The notes beneath the pieces were generated by a model. That model saw nothing but the letters and a program-made list of their open reading frames with translations, had not been told where the DNA came from and ran no database searches. From assembly GCF_001544135.1 (NCBI RefSeq), contig NZ_BCPV01000003.1, positions 62,001-126,000 of the forward strand: 64,000 nt of DNA, in the 5' to 3' direction. Position 1 is the stretch's first letter; every line of letters starts with the position of its first letter. Source of the stretch: Geobacillus zalihae NBRC 101842. Its GTDB lineage: Bacteria > Bacillota > Bacilli > Bacillales > Anoxybacillaceae. Shown here piece by piece: positions 19,629-29,946 of the stretch. Both the position numbers and the translations under genes were made by a program.

Positions 19629-19660
19629 AAAAAAACGCCTTTCTTCCCCCGCTCAAGGCG
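19629..19660 (-). terminator. Terminator between rnc and smc
   Basis: CGCCTT and AAGGCG pair around a 13-base loop and are followed by seven T on the minus strand, so rnc transcripts may partly end before smc. Confidence 0.6.
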
Positions 19661-19750
19661 CGCATGTTCATCGAAACACCCATGAGCAGCGTTTGCTCTC
19701 CATCCCTTCGCACGTTCACAGAAAAAAGACTGACGTAACAGCGCCAGCCT

Positions 19751-20491
19751 TCACTGCTGATCGGCAGCCCGCAACGTTTCGAGCGCCATTTGCGCCGCAT
19801 GCTGTTCAGCTTCCTTTTTCGAGCGGCCGACGCCGATGCCAAGCTCTTGGCCGTTTAACGCTACGCGGGCGACAAACTCCTTGTTGTGGGCCGGACCTTT
19901 TTCCTCCAAAATGGCGTATTCAAGCGTTCCGCTGCCGTCCCGCTGCACCAATTCCTGCAGCTGGCTTTTAAAATCCATCACATGAGAAAAAGCACCTTCA
20001 TCAATTTTCGGAAACATCGTTTTCTCCAAAAAGCGGATGACCGCGTCCATTCCTTGATCCAAATACAAAGCGCCGATGAACGCCTCAAAGACGTCTGCCA
20101 AGAGCGCCGGACGCGTCCGCCCGCCGGTCAGCTCCTCGCCTTTGCCGAGCAAGACGAGCTCGCCGAACGACAGGGCGTTGGCAAATTTCACAAGCGACGG
20201 CTCGCAGACGATGGCCGCCCTCAGCTTCGTCAATTGCCCCTCGCTCATATGCGGGAACTTTTGAAATAAATATTGAGAAACGGTCAGCTCCAGCACGGCA
20301 TCGCCTAAAAACTCAAGCCGTTCATTGTCTTCGTGAAGCCGCCGCCGATGCTCATTCACATACGATGAATGGGTGAACGCTTGAATCAACAGCTTTTCGT
20401 TTCGAAAGGTGATGCCGATTTTTTTTTGCAGCTCTTGAAACTTCGCCCGCCTCTTTTCATGGATGCGCTCTTTATCTTTTTGTTTTGACAT
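19751..20491 (-). CDS. rnc: Ribonuclease III
   Basis: Double-strand-specific endoribonuclease for rRNA processing and mRNA turnover. 246 aa: an N-terminal catalytic domain with [17 protein letters not shown] signature and a C-terminal dsRNA-binding domain ([14 protein letters not shown]... [18 protein letters not shown]). A Lys-rich N-terminal extension is shared with Bacillus enzymes. ATG 20491 follows GGAGGGC. Downstream of acpP as in B. subtilis. Confidence 0.97.
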   Translation of the reverse strand: MSKQKDKERIHEKRRAKFQELQKKIGITFRNEKLLIQAFTHSSYVNEHRRRLHEDNERLEFLGDAVLELTVSQYLFQKFPHMSEGQLTKLRAAIVCEPSLVKFANALSFGELVLLGKGEELTGGRTRPALLADVFEAFIGALYLDQGMDAVIRFLEKTMFPKIDEGAFSHVMDFKSQLQELVQRDGSGTLEYAILEEKGPAHNKEFVARVALNGQELGIGVGRSKKEAEQHAAQMALETLRAADQQ

Positions 20492-20628
20492 AAAAATGCC
20501 CTCCGACTTCGTTCCAGAACAAAATGGCCGTGTCTTCTTCTATTATATCCGTTCTCCGGTCCGCTACGCGAGCGGGAATCGTGCGCTTTTTTCCGCAAGA
20601 CCCGCCGAGCATCCCTGAAAAAGCAGAG

Positions 20629-20656
20629 AAAGCCCCGTTCGAAGCAACGGGACTTT
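20629..20656 (-). terminator. Hairpin after acpP
   Basis: AAAGtCCCGTT pairs with AACGGGgCTTT around a six-base loop, followed by a loose T-rich tract on the minus strand. Confidence 0.5.
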
Positions 20657-20670
20657 GCAAAAAAGCGGCA

Positions 20671-20904
20671 TTACAGACGACTTTTTATGTAGTTCACAGC
20701 GTCTCCGACTGTGACGATTTTTTCCGCCTCTTCATCGGAAATTTCCATGTTGAATTCGTCTTCAAGTTCCATGACGAGTTCGACGATGTCGAGCGAGTCA
20801 GCGCCCAGGTCGTCCTTAAACGACGCTTCGAGCGTCACTTGCGATTCGTCAACCCCCAGCCGGTCAACGATGATTTTCGTTACACGTTCCAATACATCGG
20901 CCAT
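20671..20904 (-). CDS. acpP: Acyl carrier protein
   Basis: Carries fatty-acyl chains on a 4'-phosphopantetheine arm. 77 aa with the attachment serine at position 37 in [19 protein letters not shown] 20904 follows AAGGGAGGTG; an ATG three codons upstream overlaps that site. A TATAAT -10 (20925-20930) lies upstream without a clear -35, so it may be expressed both alone and from the fapR operon. Confidence 0.98.
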   Translation of the reverse strand: MADVLERVTKIIVDRLGVDESQVTLEASFKDDLGADSLDIVELVMELEDEFNMEISDEEAEKIVTVGDAVNYIKSRL

Positions 20905-20965
20905 TGCGTTCACCTCCCTTCATGATTATAGTCGATTGGCAGAAAAAATACTAGCGCTGTTTTTC

Positions 20966-21709
20966 TTACGGCATCACCATGCCGCCGTCAACATGAAGCG
21001 TCTGTCCGGTCATGTAGCTCGCGGCGTCGGAAGCGAGGAAAGCGACGACGCGGGCGACATCATCCGGCTCGCCAAAGCGGGCGAGCGGAATTTGCTTTAA
21101 CATTTCCGCCTTCAGCTCCGGGCTGAGCGCTTCGGTCATATCGGTCGTAATGAATCCTGGTGCGACGGCGTTAACGGTGATGTTGCGGCTGGCGAGTTCG
21201 CGCGCCGCCGTCTTCGTCAGCCCGATGACGCCGGCCTTGGCGGCGACATAGTTCGCCTGCCCCGGATTGCCGATCACGCCGACGACCGAAGCAATGTTGA
21301 CGATCCGCCCATAGCGCTGCTTCATCATCGGGCGCGTTGCCGCCTTCGTACAAAGAAATACCCCTTTTAAATTCGTGTTAATCACGGCATCCCATTCTTC
21401 TTCTTTCATCCGCATCAATAAATTGTCGCGTGTAATGCCGGCGTTGTTGACCAAAATATCGAGGCGGCCAAAATGGTCAATCGTCGTTTTCACCATGCGC
21501 TCAACATCTTCAGCGCGGGCGACGTCCGCCTGCACGGCGATCGCTTCGCGGCCGAGCGAGCGGATGGCCTCGACAACTTCATTCGCTTTCGCCTCGCTGC
21601 CGGCGTAATTGACGGCAACGTTCGCCCCTTGGCGGGCAAGCTCCAGAGCGACCGCCCGGCCAATGCCGCGCGACGCCCCGGTCACAAGAGCAATTTTTCC
21701 TTCGAGCAT
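20966..21709 (-). CDS. fabG: 3-oxoacyl-[ACP] reductase
   Basis: NADPH-dependent reduction of 3-ketoacyl-ACP in fatty-acid elongation. 247-aa short-chain dehydrogenase with TGASRGIG near residue 10, NNAG, catalytic Ser in NIASVVG, Tyr-Lys in YVAAKAG and C-terminal [18 protein letters not shown] 21709 follows GAAAGGGG at the end of fabD. Part of fapR-plsX-fabD-fabG. Confidence 0.97.
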   Translation of the reverse strand: MLEGKIALVTGASRGIGRAVALELARQGANVAVNYAGSEAKANEVVEAIRSLGREAIAVQADVARAEDVERMVKTTIDHFGRLDILVNNAGITRDNLLMRMKEEEWDAVINTNLKGVFLCTKAATRPMMKQRYGRIVNIASVVGVIGNPGQANYVAAKAGVIGLTKTAARELASRNITVNAVAPGFITTDMTEALSPELKAEMLKQIPLARFGEPDDVARVVAFLASDAASYMTGQTLHVDGGMVMP

Positions 21710-21713
21710 CGCT

Positions 21714-22655
21714 TTATTCCCCTTTCAGCGCCGCAACGGTCGCTTCGAAGGAAGCAAGATCGTTCACCGCATAAACGCGGGCGTTGCGGTCGATTTTTTT
21801 CACAAGGCCGGACAACACTTTTCCCGGACCGATTTCGACAAACGTGTCGACGCCAAGCGAAAGAAGCGTGCGCACCGACTGCTCCCAACGCACCGGCGAG
21901 TACAGTTGTTCAATGAGAAGGCGGGCGATGTCCTCTTTTTTCGTCACCGGCTCAGCCGTCACATTGGCGACGACCGGAATGACGGCGTCACGAATCACCA
22001 AACTGTCAAGAACCGCTTTCAGTTTTTCTGCCGCCGGCTTCATGAGAGCGGAGTGGAACGGACCGCTCACCTCAAGCGGAATGACGCGTTTGGCGCCGCG
22101 TTCTTTCAAAAGCTGCGCCGCTTTTTCCACTCCGGCTTTCGAGCCGGAGATGACAATTTGCCCCGGGCAGTTGAAGTTGGCCGGCTCGACCGGATCGCCT
22201 TGGGCGGCGATTTCATTTGTCACTGCTTCAAGCGCATCAGCGTCCATCCCAAGCACCGCCGCCATCGTCCCTTCACCGGCCGGCACCGCTTCATCCATCA
22301 GCTCACCGCGGCGGCGCACCGCGTAGACGGCATCGGCAAACGACATGGCGCCGGCGGCGACAAGCGCCGTATATTCGCCCAAACTATGGCCAGCGACATA
22401 GTCCGCTTTCAGCCCAGCGCCGTCGACAAGCTGGAGCAAGGCGATGCTGGCGGTCAAGAGCGCCGGCTGGGCGTTATATGTCAACGTCAGCTCTTCTTGC
22501 GGTCCGTTGAACATGAGCTTGGAAAGCGCGAATCCAAGCCGCTCGTCAGCCTCCGCGATGACGGCGCGGGCGCGGGCGTCATGCTCGGCAGCGTCTTTCG
22601 CCATGCCGACCGTCTGCGATCCTTGGCCAGGAAATAAAAAGGCGATTTTCCCCAT
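21714..22655 (-). CDS. fabD: Malonyl-CoA:ACP transacylase
   Basis: Transfers malonyl from CoA to ACP. 313 aa with [11 protein letters not shown] at the N terminus, nucleophile serine in GHSLGEY near residue 90 and catalytic histidine in GPFHSALM near 200. ATG 22655 follows AAGGAGG. Its stop is four bases from the fabG start. Confidence 0.97.
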   Translation of the reverse strand: MGKIAFLFPGQGSQTVGMAKDAAEHDARARAVIAEADERLGFALSKLMFNGPQEELTLTYNAQPALLTASIALLQLVDGAGLKADYVAGHSLGEYTALVAAGAMSFADAVYAVRRRGELMDEAVPAGEGTMAAVLGMDADALEAVTNEIAAQGDPVEPANFNCPGQIVISGSKAGVEKAAQLLKERGAKRVIPLEVSGPFHSALMKPAAEKLKAVLDSLVIRDAVIPVVANVTAEPVTKKEDIARLLIEQLYSPVRWEQSVRTLLSLGVDTFVEIGPGKVLSGLVKKIDRNARVYAVNDLASFEATVAALKGE

Positions 22656-22676
22656 TTTTGATTCCTCCTTTACCGA

Positions 22677-23660
22677 TTATGCCCGTTCCAGCTCCGCTCT
22701 GATCGTGCCGATGACATCATGAACCACCATCTCTCGTGCCTGGCGGATGGCGTGGAAGATGGCGTTCGCATCGGACGACCCGTGCGCTTTAATGACCGGA
22801 GCATTTAAGCCAAACAGCGCCGCGCCGCCATACTCCGAGTAGTCCATCATTTTTTTCAGCCCGGCGAGCTTTGGCTTGAGGACGGCGGCGGCCAGCTTCG
22901 CCGCGACGCCGCTTGTCAGCGTCTGCTTGAGCAAGGAAAAGAGCGCCAGCGCCGTCCCTTCAATCGTTTTTAACGCAACATTGCCGGCAAAGCCGTCGGC
23001 GACGACAACATCAGCCACTCCTTGCAGCAGATCGCGCGCTTCGACATTGCCGATGAAATGAAGGTTCGTTTCCTTGAGCAAGGCAAACGCCCGTTTCGTT
23101 GTTTCGTTTCCTTTTTGGTCTTCCGTTCCGACGTTCAGCAAGCCGATGCGCGGTTTTTCGACGCCGCGCACGTTCTTTGCGTACGCATGTCCCATCAAAG
23201 CGTATTGCTGCAAATGTTCCGGCTTTGCATCGACGTTGGCGCCGACATCCAGAAAGACAAAGCCGCGCCCATCCAACGTCGGCAGCGTCGGGGCGAGCGC
23301 CGGGCGGTCGATGCCGGCTGCCCGCCCGACGACAAACAGTCCGGCTGCCATGAGCGCCCCGGTATTGCCGGCGGAAATGCACGCCTCGGCGCGCCCTTCT
23401 TTCACTTCTTCCGCCATGCGCACCATCGACGAGTTCTTTTTGCGCCGCACCGCCCGCACCGGCTCATCATCTGCTTCGATCACTTCGTCGGTGTGGATGA
23501 TCGAAATGCGCTCTTCACCCGCCACATGCGGGCGAATTTTCGCTTCATCGCCAATCAGCGTAATCTCGATGTCAGGGAAATGGGCGGCGGCCATAAGCGC
23601 CCCGCGCACGATTTCGCCCGGGGCATGGTCTCCGCCCATGGCATCAACCGCGATATTCAT
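22677..23660 (-). CDS. plsX: Phosphate acyltransferase PlsX
   Basis: Makes acyl-phosphate from acyl-ACP for phosphatidic acid synthesis with PlsY. 327 aa beginning [14 protein letters not shown] and including [17 protein letters not shown] and [13 protein letters not shown] 23660 is chosen for the GGATGGGG spacing; it overlaps the fapR end by 17 nt, showing coupling. Confidence 0.97.
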   Translation of the reverse strand: MNIAVDAMGGDHAPGEIVRGALMAAAHFPDIEITLIGDEAKIRPHVAGEERISIIHTDEVIEADDEPVRAVRRKKNSSMVRMAEEVKEGRAEACISAGNTGALMAAGLFVVGRAAGIDRPALAPTLPTLDGRGFVFLDVGANVDAKPEHLQQYALMGHAYAKNVRGVEKPRIGLLNVGTEDQKGNETTKRAFALLKETNLHFIGNVEARDLLQGVADVVVADGFAGNVALKTIEGTALALFSLLKQTLTSGVAAKLAAAVLKPKLAGLKKMMDYSEYGGAALFGLNAPVIKAHGSSDANAIFHAIRQAREMVVHDVIGTIRAELERA

Positions 23661-24240
23661 TGCTGTCCCCATCCTTTTTCTCTATGTTTGAACGATACAT
23701 TTCAAACGTACCAGAAAAGACGAGCTCCTGGCCGACGTAGCTGTTCACCTCGACGATTGTGCGCCCGTGCGCCGTTTTTCCGGTCACTTTCGCTTTGGCT
23801 ACGACCCGCTCCCCTTCTTTCACTTGACGCACAAAACGAATGGTCGCTTTCGCTGTCAGCGCCAGTTCATCATGGATGACAGCGACGGCAAGCGAGTTGG
23901 CCTGAGCGAACAAATGATGGCCGCGGGCGATGCGGGTGCGCCGAAAGACGTGCTCCTCTTTCACATCGAAAATCGAAATGGCGCTCGCATCCGGCTCGAT
24001 GTCAATAATGTCGCCGATTACTTCTTCAAGCGGCAACGCCCGCACTTTATCAGCGAACGACTGGCGGGCGACATTCTTGATGCGCTCACGCAGTTCGGGA
24101 ATCGACAGCTCAAGCCGATCAAGGCGGATCGTCTGCACGCTGACCGAAAATTTTTCGGCGAGCTCTTCATCGGTGATAAACGGGTTTTCCCGGATCGTCT
24201 CCTGCAACAACCGTTGCCGTTCGCGTTTGCTTTTTCTCAT
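23644..24240 (-). CDS. fapR: Fatty acid biosynthesis repressor FapR
   Basis: A malonyl-CoA-responsive repressor of lipid synthesis genes. 198 aa: an N-terminal DeoR-like HTH ([26 protein letters not shown] is one segment, here cited by its span 22-47) and a C-terminal hot-dog effector domain ([21 protein letters not shown]). ATG 24240 has only a weak GGTG site. Its own operator lies directly upstream, so autoregulation is expected. Confidence 0.96.
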   Translation of the reverse strand: MRKSKRERQRLLQETIRENPFITDEELAEKFSVSVQTIRLDRLELSIPELRERIKNVARQSFADKVRALPLEEVIGDIIDIEPDASAISIFDVKEEHVFRRTRIARGHHLFAQANSLAVAVIHDELALTAKATIRFVRQVKEGERVVAKAKVTGKTAHGRTIVEVNSYVGQELVFSGTFEMYRSNIEKKDGDSNEYRG

Positions 24241-24262
24241 CGATTCGTGACACCGTCCGATT

Positions 24263-24312
24263 TTATGACTAGGTACTAAAAGTAATATATAATATCAAAA
24301 AACGAAATGCAA
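24263..24312 (-). promoter_or_regulatory. fapR promoter and FapR operator
   Basis: TTGCAT (24307-24312), 17-bp spacer and TATATT (24284-24289) on the minus strand. Just downstream is TTAGTACCTAGTCATAA (24263-24279), matching the FapR box of B. subtilis almost exactly and placed over the transcription start. Confidence 0.85.
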
Positions 24313-24490
24313 GCACAAAAAATGAACAGCGCCACAGGCTGTCGGCCGCTGTGGATCCGACGCCCCCTCGCCAAACGGCTTTCTGCTTCATCCTCGAGGC
24401 CCACAAACGAAATAGTGGGACAGGCATCTCCTGCCTCCTCCGTCCGAGCAATGAAAATATAGGCTTCCACTGGCAAAAAAATCAATTACC
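24313..24490 (-). other. recG-fapR spacer with hairpin and short open frame
   Basis: No known gene is recognised here. A hairpin CCACAG/CTGTGG lies near 24330-24355. An open frame of 69 codons on the minus strand (24276-24485) has no ribosome site. Its middle (RTEEAGDACPTISFVG, then EDEAESRL) reads like the charged C-terminal tail of a transposon protein, but this is only an impression. Confidence 0.3.
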
Positions 24491-24492
24491 AT

Positions 24493-24524
24493 AAAAAACA
24501 GCGGGGCGCGAATGCGCCGGCCGC
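24493..24524 (-). terminator. Terminator preceding the recG stop region
   Basis: GCGGccGGCGC-ATTC-GCGCCcCGC stem-loop followed by TGTTTTTT on the minus strand, 15 bp after the recG stop. Confidence 0.7.
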
Positions 24525-24538
24525 CTCCTCCCTGTCTA

Positions 24539-26587
24539 TTAATCTAGCTTTTCCCCGTCGAGTAGGCCGGACGCTTCCAGCTCGGCGCGCAGCCCGGCGT
24601 ACGCCTCATCGCGCCAAAACGCGGCCGAGGAAACGAGCTTGGCGGCATCGCGGCGGGCGACTTCCAAAATGCGGTAATCATGCACTGGATCGCCGTAGCG
24701 GAATTCCGGGAGCCCGCTTTGTTTTGTACCGAAAAAATCGCCCGGACCGCGCAGCTCCAAATCTTTTTCGGCCAACACAAACCCATCGGCCGTTTCCGTC
24801 ATGATGCGCATTCGTTCTTTGCCGACTTCCGATTTCGGGTCGGCGATCAAAATGCAGTACGACTGGGCGTCGCCGCGCCCGACCCGCCCGCGCAGCTGAT
24901 GGAGCTGGGCGAGGCCAAACCGTTCGGCGTCGTAAATGACCATCACCGTCGCATTCGGTACATTCACGCCGACTTCAACGACCGTCGTCGAGACGAGCAC
25001 ATGGATGCGGTTTTCGCTGAACGCCCGCATGACGCGTTCTTTTTCGTCGGCCGACAGCCGGCCGTGCATCAAGCCGATCTCATATTTCCCGCGATAATAA
25101 TGGACAAGCTGGCTATGGACATCGATGGCGTTTTGCACATCCAATTTGTCCGACTCCTCAATGAGCGGACAGATGACATACGCCTGATGACCACGGCGCA
25201 ATTCCTTTTCGATAAAATCGAGCACGCGGGAGAACTGATGATGCTTCACCCAATACGTCTCGACTTTTTTTCGTCCGGCCGGCATTTCATCGAGCACCGA
25301 TACGTCCATGTCGCCGAACGCTGTAATGGCGAGTGTGCGCGGAATCGGCGTCGCCGTCATCATCAATACATCCGGTGCATGCCCTTTCTCACGCAAAACG
25401 CGGCGCTGTTCGACGCCAAACCGGTGCTGCTCGTCCGTAATCACGAGGCCGAGCCTGTGAAACTGCACTCCTTCTTGAATCAAGGCGTGCGTGCCTACGA
25501 CGATATCAATTGTTCCTTCTTCCAGTTCGGCAAGCACCGCTTTGCGCTGCTTTCCCTTCACTGAGCTTGTCAAGAGCGCAATCGTCACATCCGTATCGGC
25601 AAACAGCTCGGCGAGCGAGCGGGCGTGCTGTTCAGCCAGAATTTCCGTCGGCACCATCAGCGCTCCTTGAAATCCGGACAAAGCGGCGGCGTAAAGAGCG
25701 ACAGCGGCAACGACCGTCTTGCCAGAACCGACGTCGCCTTGCAAAAGCCGGTTCATTTGCCGCGGCGAGCGCATGTCCGCCAAAATTTCGCCGATGACGC
25801 GGCGCTGGGCGTTCGTCAAGACAAACGGCAATCCGGAAAGAAAGGACGAAAGCCGCTCTTCAGAAAACGAATGAACGACGCCGCGCCGCTCATCGCGCAT
25901 CAATCGACGGAGCGCCTGCATTTTCAGCTGGTACAACAAAAACTCCTCATAGATGAGCCGGCGCCGCGCCTGATGCAACTCTTCGCGCGTGCGCGGAAAA
26001 TGAAGGGCGCGGAGCGCTTCTTGTTTGTCGACAAGGCGATAAGCACGGCGCAAAGCGGGCGGCAGCGGGTCGGGGATGTGCTCGCCAAACTGTTCGAACG
26101 CCGCTTTCATCAACCGGCGCATCGTTTTCACCGTCAGCGGGCTGCGAACGGAGTAAACCGGCTCGATGCCGGTGGTCTCCGGAGCCGGTCCGAACCGAAG
26201 CTCGTAGGCGTTGATCGTTTGCCGATGCCGGTCCCATTTGCCGATCACCGTCACCGTCTCGTTCAGGGCGATTTTTTCCTTCAAATAGGGACGGTTGAAA
26301 CAAACAACGGTGATCAAGTAGCGATCGGCCAGCATGCGGAAGGAAAGGCGCGATTTTTTCTTTCCGTAATACGTCAACAGCGGGGCGCTGTATACTTTTC
26401 CTTCCACTGTCACTTTTTCTTCATGGCGGACGACGGCCAAATCTTTTTGTTCGTAATCATCATAGCGGTACGGGGCGTACGCAAGCAGCTCACCGACCGT
26501 CGCGATGCCGATGTCGGCAAGCGCGGCCGCCGTCTCTTCACCGATGCCTTTGACCGCCGTCACCGGCTGCTGCATCGCTTCGTTCAC
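24539..26587 (-). CDS. recG: ATP-dependent DNA helicase RecG
   Basis: Reverses stalled forks and migrates branched DNA. 682 aa: an N-terminal wedge domain, then superfamily 2 helicase motifs GDVGSGKTVVAAVALY, DEQHRFGVEQ, TATPIPRTLAI, QLRGRVGRG. It starts with GTG at 26587, overlapping the sdaAA stop (GTGA). No strong ribosome site is visible, so expression probably depends on coupling to sdaAA. Confidence 0.97.
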   Translation of the reverse strand: MNEAMQQPVTAVKGIGEETAAALADIGIATVGELLAYAPYRYDDYEQKDLAVVRHEEKVTVEGKVYSAPLLTYYGKKKSRLSFRMLADRYLITVVCFNRPYLKEKIALNETVTVIGKWDRHRQTINAYELRFGPAPETTGIEPVYSVRSPLTVKTMRRLMKAAFEQFGEHIPDPLPPALRRAYRLVDKQEALRALHFPRTREELHQARRRLIYEEFLLYQLKMQALRRLMRDERRGVVHSFSEERLSSFLSGLPFVLTNAQRRVIGEILADMRSPRQMNRLLQGDVGSGKTVVAAVALYAAALSGFQGALMVPTEILAEQHARSLAELFADTDVTIALLTSSVKGKQRKAVLAELEEGTIDIVVGTHALIQEGVQFHRLGLVITDEQHRFGVEQRRVLREKGHAPDVLMMTATPIPRTLAITAFGDMDVSVLDEMPAGRKKVETYWVKHHQFSRVLDFIEKELRRGHQAYVICPLIEESDKLDVQNAIDVHSQLVHYYRGKYEIGLMHGRLSADEKERVMRAFSENRIHVLVSTTVVEVGVNVPNATVMVIYDAERFGLAQLHQLRGRVGRGDAQSYCILIADPKSEVGKERMRIMTETADGFVLAEKDLELRGPGDFFGTKQSGLPEFRYGDPVHDYRILEVARRDAAKLVSSAAFWRDEAYAGLRAELEASGLLDGEKLD

Positions 26588-27468
26588 TTCGATGCCGCAG
26601 AAGCGCCGAAAATGCGAGCCGCAATGGCGCGGCCAGTCGGCGTCGCGGCCACCCCCCCTTGCGCCGTTTCTTTGAGCGCCACCGGCATGGCTGCACCGAT
26701 GCGATACATCGCTTCAATCACTTCATCGCACGGGATGCGGCTTTTAATGCCGGCTAGCGCCATATCCGCAGCGATCATGGCGTTCGCCGCCCCCATCGCG
26801 TTCCGCTTGACGCACGGCACTTCGACCAGGCCAGCAACCGGGTCGCATACTAATCCCAACATATTTTTTAGGGCGATGGCCATCGCTTCGGCCGCTTGGC
26901 TCGGCGTCCCACCGGCCAGCTCCACCAACGCCGCGGCCGCCATGCCGGCCGCCGACCCGACCTCGGCCTGACAGCCGCCGGCGGCGCCGGAAATCGAGGC
27001 GTTGTTCGCGACGACGTAGCCAAACGCCCCGGCTGTAAACAAAAACTCGATCATTTCCATCCTTGTCGGCCGCAGCTTCTCTTTCACGGCAAACAACGTC
27101 CCTGGAACGACGCCGGCCGCCCCTGCCGTCGGGGTGGCGCAAATAACGCCCATCGCCGCGTTCACTTCGTTCGTCGCCATGGCTTTGCTGACGGCGTCCA
27201 AAATCGTCTCCCCAGACAAAAAACGGCCGCCCTCAATATAACACTGCATCCGCACCGCATCGCCGCCCGTCAGCCCGGAGCGGGACACAACCCCTTCGAG
27301 TCCCCTCTCGACGGCGCGCTCCATGACCGACAAATGGTGATCCATTTGCGCGATCACCTCTTCTCGACTTCTTCCGCTTACCTCCACTTCTTGGCGAATC
27401 ATCACTTCAGCGATTTTGATGTTGTCCTTTTCTGCCATCTCCACGAGTTCAGCTACATTGCGAAACAT
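26584..27468 (-). CDS. sdaAA: L-serine dehydratase, alpha subunit
   Basis: The catalytic chain of the iron-sulfur L-serine deaminase producing pyruvate and ammonia. 294 aa with conserved cysteines for the cluster in MQCYIEGG, VICATPTAGAAG and LVCDPVAGLVEVPC, and Gly/Ala-rich NNASISGAAGGCQAEVGSA. ATG 27468 follows AGGTGGG. Encoded next to its partner sdaAB, the split form typical of Bacillus. Confidence 0.95.
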   Translation of the reverse strand: MFRNVAELVEMAEKDNIKIAEVMIRQEVEVSGRSREEVIAQMDHHLSVMERAVERGLEGVVSRSGLTGGDAVRMQCYIEGGRFLSGETILDAVSKAMATNEVNAAMGVICATPTAGAAGVVPGTLFAVKEKLRPTRMEMIEFLFTAGAFGYVVANNASISGAAGGCQAEVGSAAGMAAAALVELAGGTPSQAAEAMAIALKNMLGLVCDPVAGLVEVPCVKRNAMGAANAMIAADMALAGIKSRIPCDEVIEAMYRIGAAMPVALKETAQGGVAATPTGRAIAARIFGASAASK

Positions 27469-27522
27469 ATCATTTCCCACCTATCCTCTCTCTATCATGG
27501 TGCATCTGAAACCGATTTCTTT

Positions 27523-28185
27523 TTAATCCACAAGCTTCGCCACTTGAATGATGTTCGGCAGCTGCTCTAATTCTTGAATCAGATCATCGGTCAACGGCTG
27601 GTCGACTTCGATCGCCATGAGCGCCTCTTTCCCTTTCTCCTTGCGCGACACTTCCATGTGGCCGATGTTGATCTTCCACTTCGCCAACACGGAAGCCACC
27701 GCTCCAATCGTCCCGTACCGGTCGTTATGCATAATGAGCAGCGCTGGATGATGGCCGGACAGCTTCAAGGCAAACCCATTCAATTCGACGATTTCGATTT
27801 TGCCGCCGCCGATCGAAATGCCGACGAGCTCAAGCTCGCCTTCATCATCGCCAATCCGCAGGCGTGCCGTATTCGGATGATGCGGAACCGCCTCCTCAGC
27901 GGAAAACGACACATCCACACCTTCCGCTTGGGCGATCTCAAGCGCATTCGGAAGACGTTCATCGAACGTGTCAAACCCAAGCAACCCGGCGACAATGGCA
28001 ACATCGGTGCCATGCCCCCGATACGTTTCGGCAAATGAACCGTAAAACGAAATGCGCGCCCACGTCGGCTTTCGGCCAAACAACTTGCGCGCAACCAAAC
28101 CGATGCGCACCGCCCCGGCCGTATGTGAACTTGACGGCCCGACCATCACCGGGCCAATGATATCAAAGACGCTTTTGTATTTCAT
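27523..28185 (-). CDS. sdaAB: L-serine dehydratase, beta subunit
   Basis: The accessory chain of two-subunit L-serine deaminase, 220 aa. The N terminus has KSVFDIIGPVMVGPSSSHTAGA, a serine/phosphate-loop signature. Residues 145-220 form an ACT domain (LIMHNDRYGTIGAVASVLA), suggesting amino-acid sensing. ATG 28185 follows GGAGG. Confidence 0.95.
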   Translation of the reverse strand: MKYKSVFDIIGPVMVGPSSSHTAGAVRIGLVARKLFGRKPTWARISFYGSFAETYRGHGTDVAIVAGLLGFDTFDERLPNALEIAQAEGVDVSFSAEEAVPHHPNTARLRIGDDEGELELVGISIGGGKIEIVELNGFALKLSGHHPALLIMHNDRYGTIGAVASVLAKWKINIGHMEVSRKEKGKEALMAIEVDQPLTDDLIQELEQLPNIIQVAKLVD

Positions 28186-28207
28186 CTCCGCTATTCCTCC
28201 ACAAAAC

Positions 28208-28247
28208 AGAAAAATAAGAAAAATAGAAGGGAATGCTCCCTTCTATT
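28208..28247 (-). terminator. Terminator after fakA
   Basis: AATAGAAGGGA and TCCCTTCTATT form an 11-bp stem with a four-base loop, followed by a T-rich minus-strand tract. It separates fakA from sdaAB. Confidence 0.85.
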
Positions 28248-28258
28248 ATTCTAACATA

Positions 28259-29929
28259 TTATTCGACGGAAATGATAAATGGATACAGCGGCTGCTTTCC
28301 GTTATGCACTTCCACTTCGACCCCGTCATGTTTCGTTTCCAAATAGGCAACGACTGTTTCCACATCGATCTCCGTTGCGTCTTCGCCGTACAAAATGGTC
28401 ACGATTTCGCTTTCTTCATCAATGAGCGCATCAAGCAGCCGCTTCGTTACGGTGAGTTTGTCTTTGTCAGCGGCAATAATGCGGTCATCCCATAACCCCA
28501 TGTAATCGCCCTTTTGAATCTCGATGCCGTCAATCGTCGTATCGCGCACGGAAAATGTCACTTGCCCCGTTTTCACTCGCGACAGCGCCGCCGTCATCGC
28601 CCGCTCATTTTGCTCGGCCGATTGCGCCGGATTGAACGCCAAGAGCGCCGCCAGACCTTGCGGAACCGTTTTCGACGGGATGACGACAACCCGCTGTTCG
28701 GAAAGCTCCGCCGCTTGTTTTGCCGCCATTACAATGTTTTTGTTGTTTGGCAGCACAAACACCGTTTCCGCGTTGGCGAGGCGGATGGCGTCAGCGATTT
28801 CTTCCGTGCTCGGGTTCATCGTTTGCCCACCTTCAATGATGGCGTGGGCACCGATGCTCCGAAACAGTTCAGCCACGCCAGCGCCCATGGCGACGGCGAC
28901 GATGCCGTACGGCTTTGCTTCCTCTTTGGCAACAGCAGTCAGCGTTTTGGCCTCCTTGCCGACGATGTTGGCATGTTGTTCGCGCATGTTTTCAATTTTA
29001 ATATTGATCAAGCTGCCGTAGCGTTGACCGTATGTCAGCACCTCACCCGGCGTTTCCGAATGGATGTGCACCTTAACAAGCTCGTCATCCGCGACAACAA
29101 GCAACGAGTCGCCGAACTGGCTTAACTCGCGGCGGAACGTTTCTTCGGAAAACGGGTGCTCGGCCAGCTTTTCCGGCTCAAAACGGACCATGAACTCCGT
29201 GCAGTAGCCAAACTCGATCTCATCGGCATGAATATGACTTTGCGCGCTTTGATGGTGCACCATTTTCACTAAATCGTCCATCCGCGCCTCAGCGCGTGCG
29301 GCGCTCACGATTTCTCCTTTCAGAGCAGCAAGAAACCCTTCATAGATGTATACGAGCCCTTGACCGCCGCTGTCGACGACACCGACTTCCTTTAAGATCG
29401 GGAGCAATTCGGGTGTGCGCTTAAGCGCCGCTTTCGCCTCGGCGAGCGCCGCTTCCATCACGGCGATCACGTCGCGTTCTTTTTTTGCCGCCTCCACCGC
29501 CTTGCGCGCCGCTTCTTTGGCAACGGTGAGGATCGTCCCCTCAACCGGCTTCATCACCGCCTTATAGGCTGTGTCCACCCCCGCCTGCAAAGCGGCGGCG
29601 AATTCGAAGCTGTTCACCGCTTGTTTGCCTTCGACTGCCTTGGCAAATCCGCGGAACAGCTGCGACAAAATGACGCCGGAATTGCCGCGCGCCCCCATCA
29701 ACAGCCCTTTCGCCAGCGCCGCGGCGACGTTGCCGATATGGTCGGAGGCATTCGCCTTCACTTCTTTCGCCCCGGACGTCATCGACAAGTTCATGTTCGT
29801 TCCTGTATCGCCATCTGGAACCGGAAAGACGTTCAGCGCATCGACCGTCTTGGCGTTGTTCGCCAAATGTGCGGCCCCTTGCTGCACCATATCGGCAAAT
29901 CGTCTTCCGTCAAGCGTCCTCATTGTCAC
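28259..29929 (-). CDS. fakA: Fatty acid kinase catalytic subunit FakA
   Basis: Phosphorylates fatty acids bound to FakB for incorporation into phospholipid. 556 aa: an N-terminal DhaL-like ATP domain (NVFPVPDGDTGTNMNLSM, ARGNSGVILSQ, VVDSGGQGL), a middle domain and a C-terminal DegV-like part (VLPNNKNIVMAA). Start is GTG 29929 (MTMRTLDG, like B. subtilis MSIRTLDG) nine bases after GGAGG. Follows yloU. Confidence 0.94.
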   Translation of the reverse strand: MTMRTLDGRRFADMVQQGAAHLANNAKTVDALNVFPVPDGDTGTNMNLSMTSGAKEVKANASDHIGNVAAALAKGLLMGARGNSGVILSQLFRGFAKAVEGKQAVNSFEFAAALQAGVDTAYKAVMKPVEGTILTVAKEAARKAVEAAKKERDVIAVMEAALAEAKAALKRTPELLPILKEVGVVDSGGQGLVYIYEGFLAALKGEIVSAARAEARMDDLVKMVHHQSAQSHIHADEIEFGYCTEFMVRFEPEKLAEHPFSEETFRRELSQFGDSLLVVADDELVKVHIHSETPGEVLTYGQRYGSLINIKIENMREQHANIVGKEAKTLTAVAKEEAKPYGIVAVAMGAGVAELFRSIGAHAIIEGGQTMNPSTEEIADAIRLANAETVFVLPNNKNIVMAAKQAAELSEQRVVVIPSKTVPQGLAALLAFNPAQSAEQNERAMTAALSRVKTGQVTFSVRDTTIDGIEIQKGDYMGLWDDRIIAADKDKLTVTKRLLDALIDEESEIVTILYGEDATEIDVETVVAYLETKHDGVEVEVHNGKQPLYPFIISVE

Positions 29930-29946
29930 CGGCTAACTCCTCCTTA

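Noticed and set aside
25625-26971. A 448-codon plus-strand frame opposite recG and sdaAA
   Set aside because: It spans two real genes on the other strand without promoter, ribosome site or recognisable domain.
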